Shown piece by piece: positions 50,460 to 59,827 of a stretch of DNA of 64,000 nt; the first letter of the stretch is position 1, and each line of letters begins with the position of its first letter. A program made the position numbers and the translations under genes. Origin of the DNA: Gymnogyps californianus (taxonomy: Eukaryota; Chordata; Aves; Accipitriformes; Cathartidae); contig NC_059478.1 in the NCBI RefSeq assembly GCF_018139145.2, positions 1,364,001 to 1,428,000 on the forward strand. Direction: 5' to 3'. The notes beneath the pieces are model-generated. The model was not told the origin of the DNA. It did no database searches and saw only the letters and a list, made by a program, of their open reading frames with translations.

Positions 50460-53219
50460 TCAGGACCAGCAGCCACCTTCGGAGACCCGCCTGGAGCTGT
50501 CAGCTGGGTGCCGCTGCTCTCCCTGTGCCGTGAGGCAGCTCCAGGAGAAAGCCCAGCGCAGAGCCCGACGGGCCGTCCTGACGACGGAGTGCCATCGCCG
50601 GCGAGCTGGGGGGCGCGGGAGGGCAGCGATGCCTGGCGGGGAAGGAGAGCTGGAGGCGAGGGGCTGGGCAGGCACCGGGCAAGCCCCCACCGGCCCCCCA
50701 GCCAAGAAGGGCTTTTCCTGGGGAGTGGTGGCCTGGGCATGGCTAGCCTCCGTGCGTGCTGCCTCGGCCTCCTCCACGGCGGCTACAGGCAAGGCAGAAG
50801 CCGACGGCTTTGCATCTTCTGGCACCGCTGCGGGGACAGGTGCTCTGCACCCCTCGTCCCAGGGATCTCCGGCCAGGGGAGAAGCTGCTGGCTCTGCCTC
50901 TTCGTCTTTTAGCGCAGCAAGAGGCACGCTCTGTTGGTCGCTGTCTCCCTGTCCTGCAGCCCCTCTCTCAGGGACCTCTTCCTCTTCCTGCTCTTCCAGC
51001 AGCTCCTCCAGAAGAGTATACCAGGCCATGGGGCCGTCAGAGGCAGAGCCCTGCCCTTCAGCCCTTGCTGCAAAGTCCTGGTCATTCAGGATGCCCCGAG
51101 CAGCCCCCACAGTTTCGGCACCATCGTCTGCCGCCTGGGGCACGGCCGCAGGCAAGGGAGACACCGACGGCTGTGCATCTTGAGGCGCTGATGCAGGGAG
51201 AGTCGCACTTGGACTCTCCTCACAGGAGCCTCCAGGCGATGGAGAAGTTGAGCAGACGGTGTCCTCAGGCGCTGACGTGGGGAGAGGCTCGCTGTGCCCC
51301 TGGTCCCTGGGACCTCTGGCCAGGGGAGAATCTGCTGGCTCTGCCTCGGACTCTTCTGACAGGGCAGGAGACGCACGCTCTGAGTAGCCGTCTGCCTCTC
51401 CTGCGGCCTCTCTGGCCATGCTGCTGGGGGAGCCGGGCACCTGCTGGGGGCCTGCATCTGGCTCCTGGCTGAGACTTGAGAGGCTGGGGCTGACACAGAT
51501 GGTGTGGATGGAGGTGTCTTCCTCCAGGTAGGAGGGGACCTCTCCTGACAGGTCTTCGTACATTTCATCATCCTCCTCTTCCTCCAGCTCCTCCAGCTCC
51601 TCCAGCTCAGCCATCTTGAGGCGCACAACCAGAAGACGCTTCGGAGCATCCATGGGCCCTGTGCGCAGCGGCATGCCATGCACACGTCGCAAGGGTGGCA
51701 GACGATGGCCCTGCCTTGCCATCGACCCTTCCCAGAGCCCTTCGGTGCACCTGCCCGGGGCAACTGGTTCACAGGCCTCCCCAGTAGCCCCGGTGCCCCT
51801 TTGAGCATGGGGATCAGGCCCTGGCTGAGCTGCAGGGGTCTTGCAACCCCACGCGGCCTCCACCTGGGCTGTTCTTGCCGGTGACGCCAGAGCAGTGGTG
51901 TGCGCAAGGTGCCCCTGGACCACCACCTGCTGGCTGGGTTCCCAGCTTGCAGCTACAGCGTGACCCGGTACCCCTGACAGAAACGCCTGGACTGAGGACT
52001 CCAGACCAACGTCAGGGCTTGTGGGGCTGTGTGGGGCAGGCCCCCATCTCTCCGCCCTCACTGCCATGCTCCAGTCACCGAGGATGCCCCGAGCAGGTGG
52101 CACAAGCTCTCGAGGGCTGCTGGCCGCGAGGCCCACGGCGTGTGCTCTGCCTCTCCGAGAAGACCCGGAGGCTGCTGCTGGCAGAGCGGGCAGCTTGGTG
52201 ACACTTGCAGGCCCTGCTGCTGGAGCTGCACGTGCATGCCAGGGTGCAGCTGCCTGCGTCGCTTCAAGCCTTGGGACAGACGGCAAGTCTGGCATGGGCA
52301 CTCTTTCTGGCCGTGTGACCCTGCTGCGGGGCAGTGCCTCCCGGCCCTCCAGCCCATCCGTCTGCAAGAGAAGGTGTGGAGAAAGGCCGTGGGACTGTGG
52401 TCCTTTTCCCCCGCATGCCAGCGGGAAACCCCCTGCACCCAGGCTGTCCTGCCAGCTCTGAAGGCAGTGCTCAGTCCTGCGGGTGGCTGCTGCCGTGCTC
52501 CCAGAGCCGGCTGAGGAGAGGCCTGGAGCCCACGTGGCCCTCACCAGGTCCAGGGAGCACCCCCGACATGCCCGGGCAGCCTGCCAGGCACGGCACGGGG
52601 CTCTCAGCTTGCTGGGGGGCCGGTCCCACCGGTCCCCTCCGGGACCTCCCGCCTTCCCATCGGCACCTCCCGGGGTCGGGAAGGCCTTGGGCCCCATCTC
52701 CCTCCAGCTCCCTACCTGTGTGCTGAGGCTCCAGGTGCCCTGTGAGCTCCCTGGGTCAGGGAGCAGATTGAGCCTGTCCCCATGGAGGGGCGAGATCGTG
52801 GTCCAGCTATGCTGCGGGGCTGCCTGGGGCTGCCTGGGGCGCACCTGCGGGGAGAAGGAGAGGCGCGGGATGGAGGCGGCTGTGTCGGCACAGCGGCCCC
52901 CGCAGTGCCGGCAAGCTCGGCAAGCCCGGCAGTCCAGGCAGCTCCTGGCCACGACAGCCAGGCGCAGCTCGCTTCCGAGCTGCTCTCTGCCTCCGGGGCA
53001 TCGCTGCGGGCCCGCGCGGGCCTCGGCCATCCCGGCGCCGGCTCTGCCCCAGAGAAGCCCCCGGGGACGGGCATGGCTGGCCATCTTCCCCCCAGCCCTC
53101 CCCCACCTCCCGCTGCCAGCCTCTCCCTCCAGCCCATCCCTCACCTGGCAGCGCTTGTGCAGCAGCGGCAGCCCCTCACGGGGCTGGGAGTGGGCGTTCG
53201 CCCTCTGCTTCGCTGGCAT
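50460..53219 (-). CDS. Unrecognised macrosatellite protein, three-exon model (unit 2, intact)
   Basis: Exons are 53219-53145, 52844-52716 and 52361-50460, all joined in phase 0, giving about 701 residues. The first ATG (53219, context GAAGATGC) opens MPAKQRANAHSQ. Donors are CAG/gtgagg and CAG/gtaggg. Acceptors are CTTCTCCCCGCAG and CACCTTCTCTTGCAG. The protein is rich in Pro, Ala, Ser and Glu and probably disordered. Features are a basic first exon, an acidic run ELEELEELEEEEDDEMYED at about 319-337, in-frame internal repeats (ARGIL at about 156 and 487; EAEPA.SPLA twice, 149 residues apart) and a basic C-terminus from about 655 (RRRWHSVVRTARRALRWAF). No signal peptide or membrane segment is obvious. 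AATAAA is at 50326-50331, about 130 bp past the stop. No TATA is seen upstream. Function is unknown. Only this copy keeps every exon in frame. Confidence 0.6.
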   Translation of the reverse strand: MPAKQRANAHSQPREGLPLLHKRCQVRDGLEGEAGSGRWGRAGGKMASHARPRGLLWGRAGAGMAEARAGPQRCPGGREQLGSELRLAVVARSCLDCRACRACRHCGGRCADTAASIPRLSFSPQVRPRQPQAAPQHSWTTISPLHGDRLNLLPDPGSSQGTWSLSTQVGSWREMGPKAFPTPGGADGKAGGPGGDRWDRPPSKLRAPCRAWQAARACRGCSLDLVRATWAPGLSSAGSGSTAAATRRTEHCLQSWQDSLGAGGFPLACGGKGPQSHGLSPHLLLQTDGLEGREALPRSRVTRPERVPMPDLPSVPRLEATQAAAPWHARAAPAAGPASVTKLPALPAAASGSSRRGRAHAVGLAASSPRELVPPARGILGDWSMAVRAERWGPAPHSPTSPDVGLESSVQAFLSGVPGHAVAASWEPSQQVVVQGHLAHTTALASPARTAQVEAAWGCKTPAAQPGPDPHAQRGTGATGEACEPVAPGRCTEGLWEGSMARQGHRLPPLRRVHGMPLRTGPMDAPKRLLVVRLKMAELEELEELEEEEDDEMYEDLSGEVPSYLEEDTSIHTICVSPSLSSLSQEPDAGPQQVPGSPSSMAREAAGEADGYSERASPALSEESEAEPADSPLARGPRDQGHSEPLPTSAPEDTVCSTSPSPGGSCEESPSATLPASAPQDAQPSVSPLPAAVPQAADDGAETVGAARGILNDQDFAARAEGQGSASDGPMAWYTLLEELLEEQEEEEVPERGAAGQGDSDQQSVPLAALKDEEAEPAASPLAGDPWDEGCRAPVPAAVPEDAKPSASALPVAAVEEAEAARTEASHAQATTPQEKPFLAGGPVGACPVPAQPLASSSPSPPGIAALPRPPARRRWHSVVRTARRALRWAFSWSCLTAQGEQRHPADSSRRVSEGGCWS

Positions 53220-53473
53220 CTTCGGGGTCCTCTGCCGGACACCTGCCACGGGCACCCAGGGGAGATGCTGCCTCCTGATGGAGCCGCTCTCCTGGGAGTG
53301 GCCACCCCAGGGCTCTGGCCCCAGAAGAGCCCCCACCGTGCGGGCCGCCGTGCGGACCCCCTGTCACAATGGCCTCTGGGCACGATGCCGGCCCGGGTCA
53401 CAAAGGCCTGGCGGTCACCGCGGAGACGCCCCTGCCCGTCTGCGGGCAGCCCCCTGGGGACACGGTTCCTCCC

Positions 53474-53602
53474 CTAAACATCCCAAAAGAAGCCCTGTGC
53501 CATCCCAAACTGCTTTTCCTGTGCAGCCCAGAACGCGTCCCACCCCTTGGCAGCAACTCCCTCAGGCTGAGGTGATCCGGAGAGCTGCTCCCCATGGCTC
53601 AT
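53474..53602 (-). other. Short ORF with near-ideal Kozak context upstream of the macrosatellite gene
   Basis: GCCACCATGA on the minus strand opens a 42-codon frame (MSHGEQLSGSPQPEGVAAKG, ending GFFWDV). It stops 254 bp before the ATG of the unit 2 gene. Identical frames occur at 44107-44235, 48791-48919, 58158-58286 and 62841-62969. It could be an upstream ORF in a long 5' leader, part of an unmodelled first exon, or chance. Its tryptophan/phenylalanine-rich end is unusual for random GC-rich DNA. Confidence 0.3.
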
Positions 53603-54390
53603 GGTGGCGGGTGTGCCGCCTGGACCCCGGGGCTGATGCCTCTGCCGGGACAGCCCTGGGAGGAGCCCGAACAAGGTGCTCTTTCCTCGGGAGGCCTTGC
53701 TTTGGGTCCCCACCTCCACTGTGCATCCCTTCGTGCTCTGCCGGGCTTGTGCAGGTGGATGGGCCTTTGATGGGCTGATGGCCACTTGATGGGCTGATGG
53801 CCCCTGGGGCAGGTTAGGCTAGGATTTGGGCTCCTCCTCCTCCTGCCATCGTCTCTTGGAGCTCCTTGGTGGGCGTGCAGAGGAGCTTTCTCCCAAGAGC
53901 TCCCTGGCAGCTACCAAACAGGGGCTCTTCCCTTCCCAGCTCTTGCTGGGGCAGTACCGGCAGAGGCAAAGATTGCTCTTAATGCTGGGCTGAGTCAGGG
54001 GAGTGGGAGATGCTGCTTCTCCTGGGAAGCCCAGCAAGGTTCCCTTGAGCCATGCCCTTAGAAGCCCCACGCACAGCAGGATCATCAGGAGCTAAGAGCT
54101 CCTCCGAGCATGCGCTCTCGGTGCTGGGAGTCATTTGTCGGGGTGCCCTGCACTCAGGTGCCTTCTCCATCCTCTCTTCAAGGCAAGGAGCCCTGGATCT
54201 CCCTGCCTCATGGAAAGAGCATCTGCCTGACCATGGCTGAAGAGAGAGACGAGAGACTGGTCGCCAAACAGAGCTGGGGGTAAAGTGCAGCTTGGGCCAA
54301 CCGCCATCCTTTCTGTTTGTGAATCAACCCGCTCACCGGCTCAGGCAGTGGCAAACTCCGCATTGGAGGGATCATTCAGCCCTGGCCATG

Positions 54391-54709
54391 TGTTGTGGTT
54401 TAGGCCCAGCCGGCAACAAAGCACCACGCAGCCGCTCGCTCACTCCTCGCCCCTCACTGGGATGGGAGGAGAAAATACAACGAAAGGCTCGTGAGTCGAG
54501 ACAAGGGCAGGGAGGGATCACTCACCAATTATGGTCACAGGCAAAACAGATTCGACTTGGGGAAAAAGAAATCGATTTAACTGGTTATCAATCAAATCAG
54601 AGTAGGATAATGAGAAACAGAACCATATCTTAAAACCACACCTTCCCGCCACCCCTCCCTTCTTCCCGGGCTCGGCTTTGCTCCTGATTCCTCTACCTCC
54701 TCCCAGTGT
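54391..54709 (-). mobile_element. ERVK-like LTR fragment embedded in unit 3
   Basis: Same fragment, with small differences in homopolymers (for example near 54635). Confidence 0.7.
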
Positions 54710-54872
54710 GCGTGGGCAGCAAGGGCAGTCCCGCAGCCCGGGCTGTGCTTGCAAGGGTGCAGGCGGCACCGCAGGGAGGGCATTCCTCCCCGCCACTGGG
54801 CCTGGGAGAGACTGCGCCCGGGCACAGTGTCCGGGCTTGGGCTGGCGGGTCCAGGCCGACACGGGCCACCGA

Positions 54873-54936
54873 GAGCGTATTAAAGGGGGTTCTTTGCCGA
54901 CCGAGAGCGTATTAACGTGGGTTCTTTGCCGACCGA
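54873..54936. repeat. 32-bp tandem duplication, unit 3
   Basis: Same two-unit duplication, with both units starting GAGCGTATTAA. Confidence 0.85.
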
Positions 54937-55010
54937 GGAGAGAGACAAGGACGCTTAGCACAGAATTGGACCTGGCACAGATAGGCATTGGGGAAAAAGC
55001 TTCCCAAGTT

Positions 55011-55016
55011 TTTATT
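55011..55016 (-). terminator. Polyadenylation signal AATAAA, unit 3 gene
   Basis: Conserved canonical hexamer at the corresponding position. Confidence 0.6.
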
Positions 55017-55144
55017 TAGAGCAGAGAGCGGCCACAGACGGGCTGAGGCTGGCAGCGGGACGTCCTTGGGGCAGCTGACTGCCTTGGGCACCGTCCATCC
55101 ATCGCGTGCCTGCCCGTGCCGCTCCCGCTGGGAAATGCGCAGCC

Positions 55145-57903
55145 TCAGGACCAGCAGCCACCTTCGGAGACCCGCCTGGAGCTGTCAGCTGGGTGCCGCT
55201 GCTCTCCCTGTGCCGTGAGGCAGCTCCAGGAGAAAGCCCAGCGCAGAGCCCGACGGGCCGTCCTGACGACGGAGTGCCATCGCCGGCGAGCTGGGGGGCG
55301 CGGGAGGGCAGCGATGCCTGGCGGGGAAGGAGAGCTGGAGGCGAGGGGCTGGGCAGGCACCGGGCAAGCCCCCACCGGCCCCCCAGCCAAGAAGGGCTTT
55401 TCCTGGGGAGTGGTGGCCTGGGCATGGCTAGCCTCCGTGCGTGCTGCCTCGGCCTCCTCCACGGCGGCTACAGGCAAGGCAGAAGCCGACGGCTTTGCAT
55501 CTTCTGGCACCGCTGCGGGGACAGGTGCTCTGCACCCCTCCTCCCAGGGATCTCCGGCCAGGGGAGAAGCTGCTGGCTCTGCCTCTTCGTCTTTTAGCGC
55601 AGCAAGAGGCACGCTCTGTTGGTCGCTGTCTCCCTGTCCTGCAGCCCCTCTCTCAGGGACCTCTTCCTCTTCCTGCTCTTCCAGCAGCTCCTCCAGAAGA
55701 GCATACCAGGCCATGGGGCCGTCAGAGGCAGAGCCCTGCCCTTCAGCCCTTGCTGCAAAGTCCTGGTCATTCAGGATGCCCCGAGCAGCCCCCACAGTTT
55801 CGGCACCATCGTCTGCCGCCTGGGGCACGGCCGCAGGCAAGGGAGACGCCGACGGCTGTGCATCTTGAGGCGCTGATGCAGGGAGAGTCGCACTTGGACT
55901 CTCCTCACAGGAGCCTCCAGGCGATGGAGAAGTTGAGCAGACGGTGTCCTCAGGCGCTGACGTGGGGAGAGGCTCGCTGTGCCCCTGGTCCCTGGGACCT
56001 CTGGCCAGGGGAGAATCTGCTGGCTCTGCCTCGGACTCTTCTGACAGGGCAGGAGACGCACGCTCTGAGTAGCCGTCTGCCTCTCCTGCGGCCTCTCTGG
56101 CCATGCTGCTGGGGAGCCGGGCACCTGCTGGGGGCCTGCATCTGGCTCCTGGCTGAGACTTGAGAGGCTGGGGCTGACACAGATGGTGTGGATGGAGGTG
56201 TCTTCCTCCAGGTAGGAGGGGACCTCTCCTGACAGGTCTTCGTACATTTCATCATCCTCCTCTTCCTCCAGCTCCTCCAGCTCCTCCAGCTCAGCCATCT
56301 TGAGGCGCACAACCAGAAGACGCTTCGGAGCATCCATGGGCCCTGTGCGCAGCGGCATGCCATGCACACGTCGCAAGGGTGGCAGACGATGGCCCTGCCT
56401 TGCCATCGACCGTTCCCAGAGCCCTTCGGTGCACCTGCCCGGGGCAACTGGTTCACAGGCCTCCCCAGTAGCCCCGGTGCCCCTTTGAGCATGGGATCAG
56501 GCCCTGGCTGAGCTGCAGGGGTCTTGCAACCCCACGCGGCCTCCACCTGGGCTGTTCTTGCCGGTGACGCCAGAGCAGTGGTGTGGGCAAGGTGCCCCTG
56601 GACCACCACCTGCTGGCTGGGTTCCCAGCTTGCAGCTACAGCGTGACCCGGTACCCCTGACAGAAACGCCTGGACTGAGGACTCCAGAGCAACGTCAGGG
56701 CTTGTGGGGCTGTGTGGGGCAGGCCCCCATCTCTCCGCCCTCACTGCCATGCTCCAGTCACCGAGGATGCCCCGAGCAGGTGGCACAAGCTCTCGGGGGC
56801 TGCTGGCCGCGAGGCCCACGGCGTGTGCTCTGCCTCTCCGAGAAGACCCGGAGGCTGCTGCTGGCAGAGCGGGCAGCTTGGTGACACTTGCAGGCCCTGC
56901 TGCTGGAGCTGCACGTGCATGCCAGGGTGCAGCTGCCTGCGTCGCTTCAAGCCTTGGGACAGACGGCAAGTTTGGCATGGGCACTCTTTCTGGCCGTGTG
57001 ACCCTGCTGCGGGGCAGTGCCTCCCGGCCCTCCAGCCCATCCGTCTGCAAGAGAAGGTGTGGAGAAAGGCCGTGGGACTGTGGTCCTTTTCCCCCGCATG
57101 CCAGCGGGAAACCCCCTGCACCCAGGCTGTCCTGCCAGCTCTGAAGGCAGTGCTCAGTCCTGCGGGTGGCTGCTGCCGTGCTCCCAGAGCCGGCTGAGGA
57201 GAGGCCTGGAGCCCACGTGGCCCTCACCAGGTCCAGGGAGCACCCCCGACATGCCCGGGCAGCCTGCCAGGCACGGCACGGGGCTCTCAGCTTGCTGGGG
57301 GGCCGGTCCCACCGGTCCCCTCCGGGACCTCCCGCCTTCCCATCGGCACCTCCCGGGGTCGGGAAGGCCTTGGGCCCCGTCTCCCTCCAGCTCCCTACCT
57401 GTGTGCTGAGGCTCCAGGTGCCCTGTGAGCTCCCTGGGTCAGGGAGCAGATTGAGCCTGTCCCCATGGAGGGGCGAGATCGTGGTCCAGCTATGCTGCGG
57501 GGCTGCCTGGGGCTGCCTGGGGCGCACCTGCGGGGAGAAGGAGAGGCGCGGGATGGAGGCGGCTGTGTCGGCACAGCGGCCCCCGCAGTGCCGGCAAGCT
57601 CGGCAAGCCCGGCAGTCCAGGCAGCTCCTGGCCACGACAGCCAGGCGCAGCTCGCTTCCGAGCTGCTCTCTGCCTCCGGGGCATCGCTGCGGGCCCGCGC
57701 GGGCCTCGGCCATCCCGGCGCCGGCTCTGCCCCAGAGAAGCCCCCGGGGACGGGCATGGCTGGCCATCTTCCCCCCAGCCCTCCCCCACCTCCCGCTGCC
57801 AGCCTCTCCCTCCAGCCCCATCCCTCACCTGGCGGCGCTTGTGCAGCAGCGGCAGCCCCTCACGGGGCTGGGAGTGGGCGTTCGCCCTCTGCTTCGCTGG
57901 CAT
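55145..57903 (-). pseudogene. Macrosatellite gene, unit 3 (two frameshifts)
   Basis: Exons are 57903-57829, 57527-57399 and 57044-55145, with introns of 301 and 354 bp and the same splice signals as unit 2. Exons 1 and 2 are intact. Exon 3 is two bases short: one G is missing from the run near 56488 (GCATGGGATC) and one from the run near 56111 (GCTGGGGAGC). The first puts the middle of the protein, including the acidic run, out of frame. The C-terminal 319 codons are open in the original relative frame. AATAAA is at 55011-55016. Both lesions are in G homopolymers, so assembly error cannot be excluded. Confidence 0.6.
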
Positions 57904-59073
57904 CTTCGGGGTCCTCTGCCGGACACCTGCCACGGGCACCCAGGGGAGATGCTGCCTCCTGATGGAGCCGCTCTCCTGGGAGTGGCCACCCCAGGGCTCT
58001 GGCCCCAGAAGAGCCCCCACCGTGCGGGCCGCCGTGCGGACCCCCTGTCACAATGGCCTCTGGGCACGATGCCGGCCCGGGTCACAAAGGCCTGGCGGTC
58101 ACCGCGGAGACGCCCCTGCCCGTCTGCGGGCAGCCCCCTGGGGACACGGTTCCTCCCCTAAACATCCCAAAAGAAGCCCTGTGCCATCCCAAACTGCTTT
58201 TCCTGTGCAGCCCAGAACGCGTCCCACCCCTTGGCAGCAACTCCCTCAGGCTGAGGTGATCCGGAGAGCTGCTCCCCATGGCTCATGGTGGCGGGTGTGC
58301 CGCCTGGACCCCGGGGCTGATGCCTCTGCCGGGACAGCCCTGGGAGGAGCCCGAACAAGGTGCTCTTTCCTCGGGAGGCCTTGCTTTGGGTCCCCACCTC
58401 CACTGTGCATCCCTTCGTGCTCTGCCGGGCTTGTGCAGATGGATGGGCCTTTGATGGGCTGATGGCCACTTGATGGGCTGATGGCCCCTGGGGCAGGTTA
58501 GGCTAGGATTGGGCTCCTCCTCCTCCTGCCATCGTCTCTTGGAGCTCCTTGGTGGGCGTGCAGAGGAGCTTTCTCCCAAGAGCTCCCTGGCAGCTACCAA
58601 ACAGGGGCTCTTCCCTTCCCAGCTCTTGCTGGGGCAGTACCGGCAGAGGCAAAGATTGCTCTTAATGCTGGGCTGAGTCAGGGGAGTGGGAGATGCTGCT
58701 TCTCCTGGGAAGCCCAGCAAGGTTCCCTTGAGCCATGCCCTTAGAAGCCCCACGCACAGCAGGATCATCAGGAGCTAAGAGCTCCTCCGAGCATGCGCTC
58801 TCGGTGCTGGGAGTCATTTGTCGGGGTGCCCTGCACTCAGGTGCCTTCTCCATCCTCTCTTCAAGGCAAGGAGCCCTGGATCTCCCTGCCTCATGGAAAG
58901 AGCATCTGCCTGACCATGGCTGAAGAGAGAGACGAGAGACTGGTCGCCAAACAGAGCTGGGGGTAAAGTGCAGCTTGGGCCAACCGCCATCCTTTCTGTT
59001 TGTGAATCAACCCGCTCACCGGCTCAGGCAGTGGCAAACTCCGCATTGGAGGGATCATTCAGCCCTGGCCATG

Positions 59074-59394
59074 TGTTGTGGTTTAGGCCCAGCCGGCAAC
59101 AAAGCACCACGCAGCCGCTCGCTCACTCCTCGCCCCTCACTGGGATGGGAGGAGAAAATACAACGAAAGGCTCGTGAGTCGAGACAAGGGCAGGGAGGGA
59201 TCACTCACCAATTATGGTCACAGGCAAAACAGATTCGACTTGGGGAAAAAGAAATCGATTTAACTGGTTATCAATCAAATCAGAGTAGGATAATGAGAAA
59301 CAGAACCATATCTTAAAAACACACCTTCCCGCCACCCCTCCCTTCTTCCCAGGCTCGGCTTTGCTCCTGATTCCTCTACCTCCTCCCAGTGTGC
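59074..59394 (-). mobile_element. ERVK-like LTR fragment embedded in unit 4
   Basis: Same fragment, one unit further on. Confidence 0.7.
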
Positions 59395-59556
59395 GTGGGC
59401 AGCAAGGGCAGTCCCGCAGCCCGGGCTGTGCTTGCAAGGGTGCAGGCGGCACCGCAGGGAGGGCATTCCTCCCCGCCACTGGGCCTGGGAGAGACTGCGC
59501 CCGGGCACAGTGTCCGGGCTTGGGCTGGCGGGGTCCAGGCCGACACGGGCCACCGA

Positions 59557-59620
59557 GAGCGTATTAAAGGGGGTTCTTTGCCGACCGAGAGCGTATTAAC
59601 GTGGGTTCTTTGCCGACCGA
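59557..59620. repeat. 32-bp tandem duplication, unit 4
   Basis: Same two-unit duplication, as in unit 3. Confidence 0.85.
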
Positions 59621-59694
59621 GGAGAGAGACAAGGACGCTTAGCACAGAATTGGACCTGGCACAGATAGGCATTGGGGAAAAAGCTTCCCAAGTT

Positions 59695-59700
59695 TTTATT
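59695..59700 (-). terminator. Polyadenylation signal AATAAA, unit 4 gene
   Basis: Conserved canonical hexamer at the corresponding position. Confidence 0.6.
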
Positions 59701-59827
59701 TAGAGCAGAGAGCGGCCACAGACGGGCTGAGGCTGGCAGCGGGACGTCCTTGGGGCAGCTGACTGCCTTGGGCACCGTCCATCCATCGCGTGCCTGCCCG
59801 TGCCGCTCCGCTGGGAAATGCGCAGCC

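Noticed and set aside
50460..53336. A single-exon protein of more than 900 codons on the minus strand of unit 2
   Set aside because: The region between 53144-52845 and 52715-52362 has intron boundaries conserved in all units, and the continuous frame depends on a 1-bp deletion found only in unit 2. The first 39 codons also lack an ATG.
52483..53778. Long plus-strand open frames (up to 431 codons) across the macrosatellite
   Set aside because: GC-rich DNA has few stop codons. These frames lie opposite the spliced minus-strand gene, differ in length between units and have no supporting splice or poly(A) signals.
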